Below, in pieces: positions 24,789 to 35,835 of a DNA stretch of 36,987 nucleotides. The DNA is from an uncultured Mollicutes bacterium (GTDB lineage Bacteria > Bacillota_I > Bacilli_A > RF39 > UBA660). The translations under genes and the position numbers were made by a program. The notes under the pieces are model-generated. The model ran no database searches. It was not told where the DNA came from and saw nothing but the letters and a program-made list of their open reading frames with translations. The DNA is taken from the NCBI GenBank assembly GCA_947652375.1, contig CANTCS010000015.1:1-36987 (forward strand), given 5' to 3'. Within the stretch, counting starts at the first letter, position 1, and the number at the start of each line of letters is the position of its first letter.

Positions 24789-25593
24789 TAACATTATAAT
24801 TACTAGCATTTATAATCATACCTAATACAAAGATATATGATAATAAATATACCCATAATAAAAGGACTAAAATATTAGAAATACTTCCATAAAAAATATC
24901 ATATTGGGTAAACTTATCAATATAAAATGCAAATATTTCTGTAGATAATATCCAACCTAATGATGTGAATAAAGCTCCTTTTGTTGTTGATTTTGTTGGA
25001 ATTTCTTCATCAGGAGCTATTACATATATTAAATCAATATTAAAAAATAATATTAAGATTATAAGAGGGTATTTCAATATATGTAAAATGTTTTGAATTA
25101 TTATTACTATTTCTCCTTTTACAAAAATTTGTTTTAAAATCTCAAATAAAGTACTACCAAAGACTGGTACAGCTACTAAAAAAAGAAATAAACCTACTAA
25201 AATAAATGTCATTAAAATTGCTTTTAGTCTTCTTTTTAATATATTTCTGGGAGTAACTTTATAAATTTCGTTCGAAATATTTATCATAGAATAAGTTCCA
25301 TTAGATGCTAATAAGAATGCAGAAAAATAAAAAACAATTATATTAAAATTAATTCCATCCCCACCAATAATGCTATTAATAATATTTGCAATTTCATTAG
25401 GTACAGATGATGAAATTGCAACTCTAATAGTTTCTGTTGAGATAGATAAAGCTGCCGCCATTGTTGCAATAACAGCTACTAAAGGTATTATTGTCATTAC
25501 AAGAAAAAAAGCAAGTTGACCTGGTAATATTCGCATTTCTGGTTTCATCAGAAGTTTAAATATTTTTAATATAAAGTCTCTTGCTTTTTCCAT
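24775..25593 (-). CDS. YihY/virulence factor BrkB family membrane protein
   Basis: 272 aa with six predicted transmembrane helices. Family signatures: QLAFFLVMTIIPLVAVI (about 26-42), the NIINSIIGGDG region, LLASNGTYSMINISNEIYKV (about 95-114) and GALFTSLGWILSTEIFAFYIDKF with YGSISNILVLLLWVYLLSYIFVLGMIINA at the C-terminus. The family was once annotated as ribonuclease BN, which is not supported; its real function is unknown. AAGGTGAGAG precedes the ATG. It follows the binding-protein/GGDEF gene at 11 nt and ends in a strong terminator, so it is the last gene of a three-gene operon starting at 28102. Confidence 0.9.
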   Translation of the reverse strand: MEKARDFILKIFKLLMKPEMRILPGQLAFFLVMTIIPLVAVIATMAAALSISTETIRVAISSSVPNEIANIINSIIGGDGINFNIIVFYFSAFLLASNGTYSMINISNEIYKVTPRNILKRRLKAILMTFILVGLFLFLVAVPVFGSTLFEILKQIFVKGEIVIIIQNILHILKYPLIILILFFNIDLIYVIAPDEEIPTKSTTKGALFTSLGWILSTEIFAFYIDKFTQYDIFYGSISNILVLLLWVYLLSYIFVLGMIINASNYNVKTEE

Positions 25594-25604
25594 GCTCTCA
25601 CCTT

Positions 25605-27644
25605 TTATTTATAGTCTTCTTTATTCGTTATCATTTCTAAAGTTGCTTCATTTATAGCATCATCTAAAGTTTTTATTTCATCATTAATCATACTATATCC
25701 AATTGCTGCTCCAAATTCATGAGGTAAATTTTTTAATTCCTTAGTTAATTTTTTCGTATAAGTACTTATTTGTCTATCACTATATCCTACTAAGTATACT
25801 AAAAATTCATTACCATCGGTTCTTATAATTTCACTATTTTCTAATTGTGTATTAACTAAAATTCCGGCAGCTTTTATGATTAATTGATCTCCTTCTTCAT
25901 GACCATAATTATCATTAACATATTTTACATTATTTAAATCAACCATTACTATAGATTGTGGGAATATTTCACACTCTTCCCATTCTGGCATTTTAACATT
26001 TAAATAATTTCTATTCTTTAATGAAGTTAACATATCAGTATATTTATGTCTATCTGTTATTTTTACTTTCTTTATTTGTTTTTTCTTTTTGATAATCAAA
26101 TATAAAACAGTTAGAATAATTAATGGTGTAAAAATCAATATTAATACAATTGTATAAACTTGCTCCAATGTAGAATCTTCAAGTATAGAAGCATTTAAAT
26201 TTTCAATTCCAGAATTACGATATTTATAATAAGAATTTGTATTTATTATATAGTTGAATAAATCATAAAAAGCTTCATTATTATTTTTTACCATAAATTT
26301 GTAATCATTCATCATAGTATCTTTATACAATAATTTTAACTTTTTAAACTTATTATTTTGGTAATGTGAATATACTTCATAATCAACAACTATTATTCTA
26401 TCGTTAGCATTTTTTAGTAATTCTTCTAAATTATTATAAGTTTTGATATCTGAGCGAGAATTATTTAAAAAATAATTATATAAGGAATTATCTTTTAGCA
26501 TTGCAATTTTTTCATTTTTTAAACTTTCAAAAGAATTTACAATTTGATTATCTTTTTGCTCACCAAGAACGGCATAATCCTCTACAAAAGTAGATAATGT
26601 TGGTAAGTAATCTTCATTATTAATATTATAATAATCAAAATAAACATCAACTTTTCCTTTTTCAATTGCTTCTTCTAATTCTTTTCTTGTATCGAATTTT
26701 TGATATTTGAAATTAATATTAGCGAGTCTAGAAACCCTATCTATATATTCTCCAGCAATACCTGCCACTTTTTTATTAACTTCTACTTCATAAGGTTCAT
26801 GTTCTAAGTAACCATACACATAATTTTTAGATATTAAAGAAGCTTTTGTTTCTGCATTTAATTTGTTTATTTCTAAATAATAGTTTAGATAGGCGTTGTT
26901 ATACTCTTTTATATATTTAGTTTGACGCCATTTATTATAATATTTTGTTACAATTGTATTTAATTCTTTATTTTCTTTACTTAAAGTTAAAACTATTTGT
27001 TTTTTTAACTCAGTAAAATGATAGTTTATTGAATATTTATCTTTTTCAATAGTATATTTTAAATACATATTATTTGGTACTATAATCATGTTAACTTCTG
27101 AATTATCTAAAGCATTGTATAAGCTTTCAATATCTTCAAATGTTTTAAATGAAAGATTAGTTCCACCTTTTAAATAATAACTAACTTCTTCTGAGTCTTC
27201 TTTAAATACTCCAAAAGTTATACTTTTCATTTCTTTTATATGATTTAATCTTTGATATGTTTTACCTACCGCTACATAATTATCATTAAATAATAATAAA
27301 TCGTTTTTTGTTAATTTTTCATTATTATTAAGTATTTGTATTTTATAACTATCAGAAGTAGGATTTGATGATTTTAAATATGGAATCTTATTAAATTCTA
27401 TACCAATATATTCTTCAAAATCGCTAATAAAATCAAAGATTACTCCTTCACCATTTAAGGCATACAAAGGATAATCATTTACGATTTCAAAGTCAAATGT
27501 TTTTTCATTATTATCTTCTACCCATCTTTTTTCTGTTACTGATAATGTAGTTGTTTTATCTTCTTTATTATAGTAACGATAAACAAAGATAAATGTTACT
27601 ACTGCTATTAAGATAGAAACTATTATTATAAATTTCTTTTTCAT
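25605..27644 (-). CDS. Membrane sensor: tandem periplasmic-binding domains plus degenerate GGDEF
   Basis: 679 aa. Signal anchor at 4-22. Two tandem SBP_bac_3-like domains lie outside (about 45-245 and 270-485). The second has KKVAGIAGEYIDRVSRLANINFKYQKF and FESLKNEKIAMLKDNSLYNYFL, as in amino-acid binding receptors. A transmembrane helix at about 497-520 is followed by a cytoplasmic GGDEF domain (about 540-679): DMLTSLKNRNYL, MVDLNNVKYVNDNYGHEEGD, and RTDGNEF (608-614) in place of GGDEF. No RxxD inhibitory site is visible. The Asp-to-Asn change at the third signature residue suggests weak, altered or lost cyclic-di-GMP synthesis. The gene lies 2 nt downstream of the small membrane protein and 11 nt upstream of yihY. 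It probably senses a small solute. Confidence 0.85.
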   Translation of the reverse strand: MKKKFIIIVSILIAVVTFIFVYRYYNKEDKTTTLSVTEKRWVEDNNEKTFDFEIVNDYPLYALNGEGVIFDFISDFEEYIGIEFNKIPYLKSSNPTSDSYKIQILNNNEKLTKNDLLLFNDNYVAVGKTYQRLNHIKEMKSITFGVFKEDSEEVSYYLKGGTNLSFKTFEDIESLYNALDNSEVNMIIVPNNMYLKYTIEKDKYSINYHFTELKKQIVLTLSKENKELNTIVTKYYNKWRQTKYIKEYNNAYLNYYLEINKLNAETKASLISKNYVYGYLEHEPYEVEVNKKVAGIAGEYIDRVSRLANINFKYQKFDTRKELEEAIEKGKVDVYFDYYNINNEDYLPTLSTFVEDYAVLGEQKDNQIVNSFESLKNEKIAMLKDNSLYNYFLNNSRSDIKTYNNLEELLKNANDRIIVVDYEVYSHYQNNKFKKLKLLYKDTMMNDYKFMVKNNNEAFYDLFNYIINTNSYYKYRNSGIENLNASILEDSTLEQVYTIVLILIFTPLIILTVLYLIIKKKKQIKKVKITDRHKYTDMLTSLKNRNYLNVKMPEWEECEIFPQSIVMVDLNNVKYVNDNYGHEEGDQLIIKAAGILVNTQLENSEIIRTDGNEFLVYLVGYSDRQISTYTKKLTKELKNLPHEFGAAIGYSMINDEIKTLDDAINEATLEMITNKEDYK

Positions 27645-27646
27645 TG

Positions 27647-28102
27647 TTAACTCTCCACTCTATCTTTTGTCCAAGTAAGATTGTCTTTTGTATGATGTTT
27701 ATATCCTATAATAGGAAATTGGTTAGAGTTTTTATCATTTTCGATCAATACTTGAAAATCATAATATTTTTTTTCTTTTTCTGAGAAATCTTCTAAGGCT
27801 TTATTTCCTAATTCTTTAGCTTGCTCTAGAGATGTTTCAGAATTAGTTTTAATATATATGTTAATTATTCTTCCTGAAATTCTTAATGATGCTTTTGATG
27901 AATTCTCTTTTAATTTTTTTTCAACTTGATTTTTTTTAGCTGTTGTTATTTCAACTTCTTTTTTACCTTCTAATCTTGTCCCATATAATGCTGATGATTC
28001 ATCCATAGATAAAATATTTTTCAATGTAAAAATTCCGATTAGAACAGCGATAAAAACGGCAATTCCTACAATAAAACTTGAATTTTTCTTTATAAACTTC
28101 AT
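27647..28102 (-). CDS. Small single-pass membrane protein, function unknown
   Basis: 151 aa with one N-terminal transmembrane helix (about 10-30) and an extracytoplasmic domain. That domain has charged helix-like sequence (EVEITTAKKNQVEKKLKEN) and strands (SLRISGRIINIYIKTN) suggesting an alpha/beta fold of about 80 residues. I do not recognise the family. It is the first gene of the operon with the binding-protein/GGDEF sensor (2-nt spacing) and YihY, so a role linked to that sensor is plausible but inferred. AGGATG lies upstream of the ATG. Confidence 0.7.
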   Translation of the reverse strand: MKFIKKNSSFIVGIAVFIAVLIGIFTLKNILSMDESSALYGTRLEGKKEVEITTAKKNQVEKKLKENSSKASLRISGRIINIYIKTNSETSLEQAKELGNKALEDFSEKEKKYYDFQVLIENDKNSNQFPIIGYKHHTKDNLTWTKDRVES

Positions 28103-28125
28103 ATTATCACATCCTAATATATTAT

Positions 28126-28154
28126 ATTATACACCATGTGATATTCTTTTTCAA
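28126..28154 (-). promoter_or_regulatory. Promoter of the sensor/YihY operon
   Basis: TTGAAA (28149-28154), 17-bp spacer, TATAAT (28126-28131); a second TATAAT overlaps at 28121-28126. About 23 bp before the ATG. Confidence 0.8.
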
Positions 28155-28283
28155 CTTGCAAATTATTTATTATTAAATCGTTAAGAAAATTAGTCTTATT
28201 CTATTTGATATAAATAAGCTAAAAGTAAATAAAAAATGAATTTTTTAAAAATCTAATTCCTCTATTTTGGTTAAAAATTCCCT

Positions 28284-29705
28284 TTATTGTAATTCATTTT
28301 GTAATATTTCCATAGCTAGTTTTGGATCAATTTGTCCTTTTGTTTCTTTCATTACCTGTCCCATTAAAAATTTTATTGCTCGATCATGACCATTTTTATA
28401 ATCATTAACACTTTCTGGGTTATTCATTATAATTTTATTAATTATTTCTTTTATAGCAGAATCATCAGTAATATTTTCAATATTATTTTCCTTAATTATT
28501 TCTTTTATAGATTTTTTACTCGTTAAAATAGATTCTAATATTTCTTTTAGATTTTTACTAGTTAAAGTATTGTCTTCTATACAATTAATTAATTCTATAA
28601 AACGTTCTTTTGTTAGGGTTGTGTCATTTATTGTTTTTTCTGTTTTATTTAAATAGCCTGAAATATCTCCTAATAAAAGATTACTAGCTATTTGAAAGTT
28701 TGTAAATTCATTTAAAAGATTATTGAAGTAATCACTAAGTACTCTATTTTGGATTAATTTAGTAGTATTTATTTTGGATACACCTTTTTCTAAATATAAC
28801 TTTCTTCTTTCATCTGGTAACATTGGAATTGTTTTCTTAGCATTTTCTATCATCTCATCTGTTATAATTACAAAAGGAATATCTGGTTCAGGAAAATAAC
28901 GATAGTCATTACCAGTTTCTTTAACACGCATTAAAACTGTATCTCCTAACTTATCATCAAAACGTCTTGTTTGTGGTTTGAATGTTTCTTTAGCTTCAAT
29001 CATTTTTTCTTGACGTAGTCTTTCTTTTTCAATACTTAAAGCAACATTAGAAATTGAACCAATATTTTTAATTTCTACTTTTATACCAAAAGGATCGGAC
29101 TTACTCTTTCTAATTGAAACGTTAGCATCAGCACGCATCGAACCTTCTTCAATTTTACAATCACTAATATTTCCATAGAAAAGAATCTCTCTTAACTTTT
29201 CTAAATAAAGTTTTGCTTCTTCACCACTTTCCATACATGGTTTTGTAACTATTTCTATTAAAGGGACTCCTGCTCGATTGAAGTCTAATAATGTTTTTGT
29301 TCCACGATGAGCACTTTTGCATGTATCTTCCTCGATATGCATTTCTTCAATATAAATTTTTTTCTTTTCACCGTTTATTTCTATTTCTACATATCCATCA
29401 TAGCCAATAGGAGTTCTAGCTTGAGTAATTTGATAATTTTTAGGATTATCTGGATAAAAATAATTTTTTCGATCAAAGTGCATCTCACGCCTTATTTTAC
29501 AATTTAGTATTGTAGCTGCTTTAAGAGCTAGATTAATTACTTCTTCATTTAAAGTTGGAAGAGTTCCTGGGTAGCCTAAGTCAACTACATTTGTTAGTGA
29601 ATTAGCCATTTCACCATAACCATTTATAGAGTTTGAAAATATTTTAGTATTTGTCTTTAATTCTACGTGTACTTCAACACCAACTGTTGCGATATAATTA
29701 CTCAT
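28284..29705 (-). CDS. gatB: Aspartyl/glutamyl-tRNA(Asn/Gln) amidotransferase subunit B
   Basis: 473 aa from the ATG at 29705. AAGGAGG precedes it, and the ATG overlaps the gatA stop region by 8 nt; an upstream in-frame TTG would overlap the ribosome site. GatB binds mischarged Glu-tRNA(Gln) or Asp-tRNA(Asn), phosphorylates the acyl group and receives ammonia from GatA. Visible signatures: YIATVGVEVHVELKTNTKIFS at the start, YPGTLPTLNEEV, HFDRKNYFYPDNPKNYQITQ, EEDTCKSAHRG, DFNRAGVPLIEIVT, EEGSMRADANVSIR and DYRYFPEPDIP, followed by the C-terminal helical and YqeY-like tail domain ending LMGQVMKETKGQIDP. Length is normal. Last gene of gatCAB; only a weak A/T hairpin follows. Confidence 0.97.
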   Translation of the reverse strand: MSNYIATVGVEVHVELKTNTKIFSNSINGYGEMANSLTNVVDLGYPGTLPTLNEEVINLALKAATILNCKIRREMHFDRKNYFYPDNPKNYQITQARTPIGYDGYVEIEINGEKKKIYIEEMHIEEDTCKSAHRGTKTLLDFNRAGVPLIEIVTKPCMESGEEAKLYLEKLREILFYGNISDCKIEEGSMRADANVSIRKSKSDPFGIKVEIKNIGSISNVALSIEKERLRQEKMIEAKETFKPQTRRFDDKLGDTVLMRVKETGNDYRYFPEPDIPFVIITDEMIENAKKTIPMLPDERRKLYLEKGVSKINTTKLIQNRVLSDYFNNLLNEFTNFQIASNLLLGDISGYLNKTEKTINDTTLTKERFIELINCIEDNTLTSKNLKEILESILTSKKSIKEIIKENNIENITDDSAIKEIINKIIMNNPESVNDYKNGHDRAIKFLMGQVMKETKGQIDPKLAMEILQNELQ

Positions 29706-31155
29706 TATGTTCTCCTCCTTTTGGATCAAGTTTAAGATTTAGTTCTTTTTCAATAAAACTTGCCAAATGATAGATTTTGGCTTCTTCAAAGGCATTAGCA
29801 ATTATTTGCATACCAATTGGCATATGTTTACTATCAAAACCAATTGGAATATTTAGTCCAGGTAGACCAGCCATATTTACTGGAATTACTAAAACATCAT
29901 CCATAAAACTCTTCTTTGGATCATCCATTGGATCATCTAAGTTATAAGCTGTAGTTGTAGTTGTTGGCCCTATTATTAAATCATAATCTTTAAAGATATT
30001 AGTAAGTTCCTTTCTCATATCATCTCTAATTGATAGAGCTTTATTGTAATAAGTTTTAGCATTCTCACCACTTAAAAGGTAAGAACCTACCATTATTCTT
30101 CTTTTTACTTCTTCTCCAAAACCTTCAGCTCTTGTACCATAATAAACATCTTCTATATTTTCTGGATTTTCTTTAGAATGACCATATCTAATTCCATCAA
30201 AACGAGCTAAGTTAGAACTAGCTTCTCCCATAGCAATTATTTGATATAGTGTCATAGCTTTATCAATATATTTTATATCAATATAATCTACTTTTGCACC
30301 GTTATTTTCTAAGACTTTTATTATATCTTTAACTTTATTTCTTATTTCAATATTTACAATATCACTCATAAAAAAGTTAGGTACAGCTAATTTTAAAACT
30401 TTAATATCTTTGCCTATAAAACGTGTAAAATCTTCTTCTTCTTTTTTTGCACTAGTTAAATCTTTATCATCTTTTCCAACAATAGCATTTAAAAGAATGG
30501 CATTTTCATAAACATTTCTAGTCATTGGTCCAATTTGATCTAAGCTTGATGCGAAAGCTACTAAACCATAACGTGAAACTCTTCCATAGGTTGGTTTCAT
30601 TCCAACGATTCCAGTATAACTTGCTGGTTGCCTGATTGATCCTCCTGTATCGCTTCCTAGTGCAAATAAAACATCTCGAGCAGCAATTGTAGTTGCAGAA
30701 CCACCTGATGATCCACCAGAAATTTTTTCTTTATTCCAAGGATTTCTAGGAGCACCAAAGTAACTAGTTCTACTGCTGGAACCCATAGCAAATTCATCCA
30801 TATTAGTTTTACCAATAATAATCATATTTTTTGATTTTAATTTTTCCACTACTGTTGCATTGTATATTGGAATAAAGTTATCTAAAATATGAGAGGCACA
30901 AGTTGTTCTTAGACCTTTAGTAATTATATTATCTTTTAAGGCAATTGGTAGACCAAATAAAATATTATCAACTTCTTTATTTTCCAATTCTTTCGCTTGT
31001 TTTAGAGCCTCTTCTTTATTTAAAGTAATGTAGGCATTTAATTCTTTATTATTTTCGATATTTTCAAAGGCTTCTTCTACAAGAATAGTTGGTGTAATTT
31101 TCTTTTCTTTTAGTAATTTGTTAATTTCTTCTATTTTTAAGTTTAAATATTTCAT
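29698..31155 (-). CDS. gatA: Aspartyl/glutamyl-tRNA(Asn/Gln) amidotransferase subunit A
   Basis: 485 aa from the ATG at 31155, one base after the gatC stop; the GAGGG in the end of gatC serves as ribosome site. The longer frame from 31176 would add residues no GatA has. Amidase-signature enzyme that frees ammonia from glutamine and channels it to GatB. Catalytic triad positions visible: Lys74 in ALKDNI, cis-Ser149 in GGSSGGSA and nucleophile Ser173 in GSDTGGSIRQPAS. Also PTYGRVSRYGLVAFASSLDQIGP and a normal C-terminus with NMAGLPGLNIPIG. It overlaps gatB by 8 nt. Needed where GlnRS and/or AsnRS is absent. Confidence 0.97.
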   Translation of the reverse strand: MKYLNLKIEEINKLLKEKKITPTILVEEAFENIENNKELNAYITLNKEEALKQAKELENKEVDNILFGLPIALKDNIITKGLRTTCASHILDNFIPIYNATVVEKLKSKNMIIIGKTNMDEFAMGSSSRTSYFGAPRNPWNKEKISGGSSGGSATTIAARDVLFALGSDTGGSIRQPASYTGIVGMKPTYGRVSRYGLVAFASSLDQIGPMTRNVYENAILLNAIVGKDDKDLTSAKKEEEDFTRFIGKDIKVLKLAVPNFFMSDIVNIEIRNKVKDIIKVLENNGAKVDYIDIKYIDKAMTLYQIIAMGEASSNLARFDGIRYGHSKENPENIEDVYYGTRAEGFGEEVKRRIMVGSYLLSGENAKTYYNKALSIRDDMRKELTNIFKDYDLIIGPTTTTTAYNLDDPMDDPKKSFMDDVLVIPVNMAGLPGLNIPIGFDSKHMPIGMQIIANAFEEAKIYHLASFIEKELNLKLDPKGGEHNE

Positions 31156-31156
31156 A

Positions 31157-31465
31157 CTAAGCACCCTCTCCATCACTAATTACTACAGGAACCTCAATAT
31201 AGTTTCCACTATGTCTTGGGGCTACATTAATAACATCTTTTGGATTTAGCATTTCTTTCGCCTCATCTTTTCTTAATCTAGTGTTTTCACTCCAACAAGC
31301 TATTAAGATATCGTCATCATAGCCTTTTACATCATTAATTTTTTCAACGTCATTAAGTAATTCTTTTAATTCTATTTGATATTTTTCTATTTCTTCTTCT
31401 GTTAAAGATATACGTGCAAGTTCTGCAACATGTAATACTTCTTCTTTTGATAATTTATCTTTCAT
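31157..31465 (-). CDS. gatC: Aspartyl/glutamyl-tRNA(Asn/Gln) amidotransferase subunit C
   Basis: 102 aa, typical size. GatC wraps around GatA and GatB and stabilises the complex. Motifs: LSKEEVLHVAELARISLTEEEIEKYQIEL at the N-terminus, the NDV.. region, LRKDEAKEM and the APRHSGNYIEVPVVI end. AAGGAG lies just upstream of the ATG. First gene of gatCAB, behind a ~240-nt leader. Confidence 0.95.
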   Translation of the reverse strand: MKDKLSKEEVLHVAELARISLTEEEIEKYQIELKELLNDVEKINDVKGYDDDILIACWSENTRLRKDEAKEMLNPKDVINVAPRHSGNYIEVPVVISDGEGA

Positions 31466-31711
31466 AATTTTCTCCTTTGTGTTTTTAAATAATTCTCTTT
31501 TTCTTTACTTTTTTCTTCTTTTTCATAACAATAAATCTTCAAACAAAGGTCTTTTCATAAGATTTAACTATTTAGAAATTGCTTTTACCAAACTTATAAA
31601 TAAGTACTATATTAAAAGTAGTTTACTCTACAAATTTGTTTACATTTGTAATAAATTACTACAGTCTAATAAAATTTATATATTTCCATAGTTACTCCTT
31701 TGACGTTATTT
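31466..31711 (-). promoter_or_regulatory. Long 5' leader of gatCAB
   Basis: About 240 nt between the predicted transcription start (~31705) and gatC. It contains a 7-codon mini-ORF with perfect ribosome site (31666-31689) and, after it, short inverted repeats: GTAAT/ATTAC, ACAAAT/ATTTGT and GTAG/CTAC followed by TTTT. No T-box signature or other known riboswitch is recognisable, and no longer ORF in any frame looks real. Possible attenuation-type control. Confidence 0.45.
31666..31689 (-). CDS. Putative 7-aa leader peptide upstream of gatCAB
   Basis: ATG at 31689 encodes MEIYKFY and stops at TAG. AAAGGAG (31695-31701) lies 5 nt upstream, a perfect ribosome site, and the promoter -10 is only ~22 bp before the ATG. 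Such a start signal with no long gene behind it suggests a translated leader peptide, or the remaining 5' end of a lost gene. Confidence 0.4.
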   Translation of the reverse strand: MEIYKFY

Positions 31712-31739
31712 ATTATATCATATAATAGCGTTTTGTCAT
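31712..31739 (-). promoter_or_regulatory. Promoter of gatCAB leader
   Basis: TATAAT at 31712-31717 with TGA directly before it (extended -10), and ATGACA at 31734-31739 with a 16-bp spacer. Lies right after the terminator of the upstream gene. Confidence 0.75.
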
Positions 31740-31740
31740 A

Positions 31741-31767
31741 ATAAAAAAGATAATGACTAGCATTACC
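31741..31767 (-). terminator. Intrinsic terminator after the 262-aa gene
   Basis: Stem GGTAATG/CATTATC (one G-T) with loop CTAGT, followed by TTTTTTATT on the minus strand. It ends the unit upstream of gatCAB. Confidence 0.8.
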
Positions 31768-31768
31768 T

Positions 31769-32557
31769 TTATTGTTCAGAATAACAATTATTTATATATA
31801 ATTTGCCAGGGTTATCTTTTGTTTTAAATTGATAATTTGTTATTGTTCCGATAATTGTTGTATTTTTATTTTCTTTTAAATTTTCTAAAGCATTTTTTTC
31901 ACTTGCCATAGAACACTCAAAATCTAGTGAATATTTTTTTCCTTCATCTTCAAAACTTAAAGTTATTTTATTATTTTTTTTATCAATACTTTTTAATGTT
32001 GAATTAATTCTTACAAATTTTTTATAATATTTTTTGTAAGTTTTTACTTCTTTACCTGACATTTCAATTGCTAAATCTAAATCTTGTATTGTAAAAGGAT
32101 CAATATTATATTTTAAATTCCATAAACCAATTTCTTTATCTTTTCGTCCTTGTTTTTGATTATATTTTATAACTTTATAACCAAATCCATAATATGCTTT
32201 AGAACCTCCATCTTTAAATGTTTTTATTGGAAGAGCGAAAAATGGTCCTACATCATATCTTGCGACACCAATAACATCGATAGAAATCATAGTTAAAATT
32301 ATGATTATTATCGCAAAAATTATATTTATAATTTTTTTATAATTTGCTGTTCTATTTCGAGTTTTTTCTATTTCATCGTCTGTAGTATCTTTAGTTTCCA
32401 AATATTCTTCATTAGAAGATGAGTCTAAAATATCACTATAATTATTTATATCATTATAAGAATTTAGAATTTCATTTTCCTTATTTGATATAGTGATAAA
32501 TTCTTCATTATTTTCATTAAACTCTTCTAAATCTATATTATTTTTCTTCTTAAACAT
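31769..32557 (-). CDS. Single-pass membrane protein of unknown function between ligA and gatCAB
   Basis: 262 aa. An acidic Asn/Glu-rich cytoplasmic N-terminus (1-70) precedes one transmembrane helix (about 75-95) and an extracellular domain (about 100-262). The domain holds RYDVGPFFALPIKTFKDGGSKAYYGFGYKVIKYN (an exported mixed fold) and a C-terminal beta-rich half with LSFEDEGKKYSLDFECSM and TTIIGTITNYQFKT (OB-like look). The segment VGPFFALP...YYGLGYKVI is seen in small Firmicute membrane proteins, but I cannot name the family. GAGGTGG precedes the ATG and a clear promoter sits upstream. In many Bacilli the place between ligA and gatCAB holds the lipoprotein CamS; this protein has no lipobox and is not CamS-like. 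Confidence 0.75.
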   Translation of the reverse strand: MFKKKNNIDLEEFNENNEEFITISNKENEILNSYNDINNYSDILDSSSNEEYLETKDTTDDEIEKTRNRTANYKKIINIIFAIIIIILTMISIDVIGVARYDVGPFFALPIKTFKDGGSKAYYGFGYKVIKYNQKQGRKDKEIGLWNLKYNIDPFTIQDLDLAIEMSGKEVKTYKKYYKKFVRINSTLKSIDKKNNKITLSFEDEGKKYSLDFECSMASEKNALENLKENKNTTIIGTITNYQFKTKDNPGKLYINNCYSEQ

Positions 32558-32592
32558 TAAAATCCACCTCTTTATCCCCTTTTATGTGCTAT

Positions 32593-32621
32593 ATTATAAC
32601 ACTTTTTATATGATTTGTAAA
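32593..32621 (-). promoter_or_regulatory. Promoter of the 262-aa gene
   Basis: TTTACA (32616-32621), 17-bp spacer ending in TGT, TATAAT (32593-32598). About 35 bp before the ATG. Confidence 0.8.
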
Positions 32622-32665
32622 GGTTTTAGAAGGAAAAGGTTTTATCTTACAACTTCATTTTTTTC

Positions 32666-35736
<3,071 letters not shown>

Positions 35737-35758
35737 AAAAATCTTCATCCTTTTATTT

Positions 35759-35764
35759 ATTATA
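35759..35764 (-). promoter_or_regulatory. -10 element of the zincin-ligA unit
   Basis: TATAAT about 23 bp before the ATG at 35736; the -35 region falls in the T-rich tail of the preceding terminator and is weak. Confidence 0.4.
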
Positions 35765-35782
35765 GTATATCATTTAGAACTT

Positions 35783-35808
35783 AAAAAAAAAAGATGGTTG
35801 ACATCTTT
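35783..35808 (-). terminator. Intrinsic terminator of the rightmost gene
   Basis: Stem AAAGATG/CATCTTT with a five-base loop and a run of about ten T on the minus strand, 27 bp after the stop codon. Confidence 0.85.
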
Positions 35809-35835
35809 CTTTGTTATTATTTTATTTTTTCAATT

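Noticed and set aside
31485..31526. Lys-rich 13-codon ORF (MKKKKKVKKKRII) just before gatC
   Set aside because: No ribosome binding site; the run comes from purine-rich DNA in the leader. Not listed as a gene.
31479..31691. 70-codon plus-strand open frame upstream of gatC
   Set aside because: No ribosome site, low-complexity Phe/Leu/Asn composition, antisense to the leader with a strong minus-strand promoter.
32629..32662. AAAGGTTTTA-like repeat after ligA as terminator
   Set aside because: The two copies are direct, not inverted, so they do not form a hairpin.
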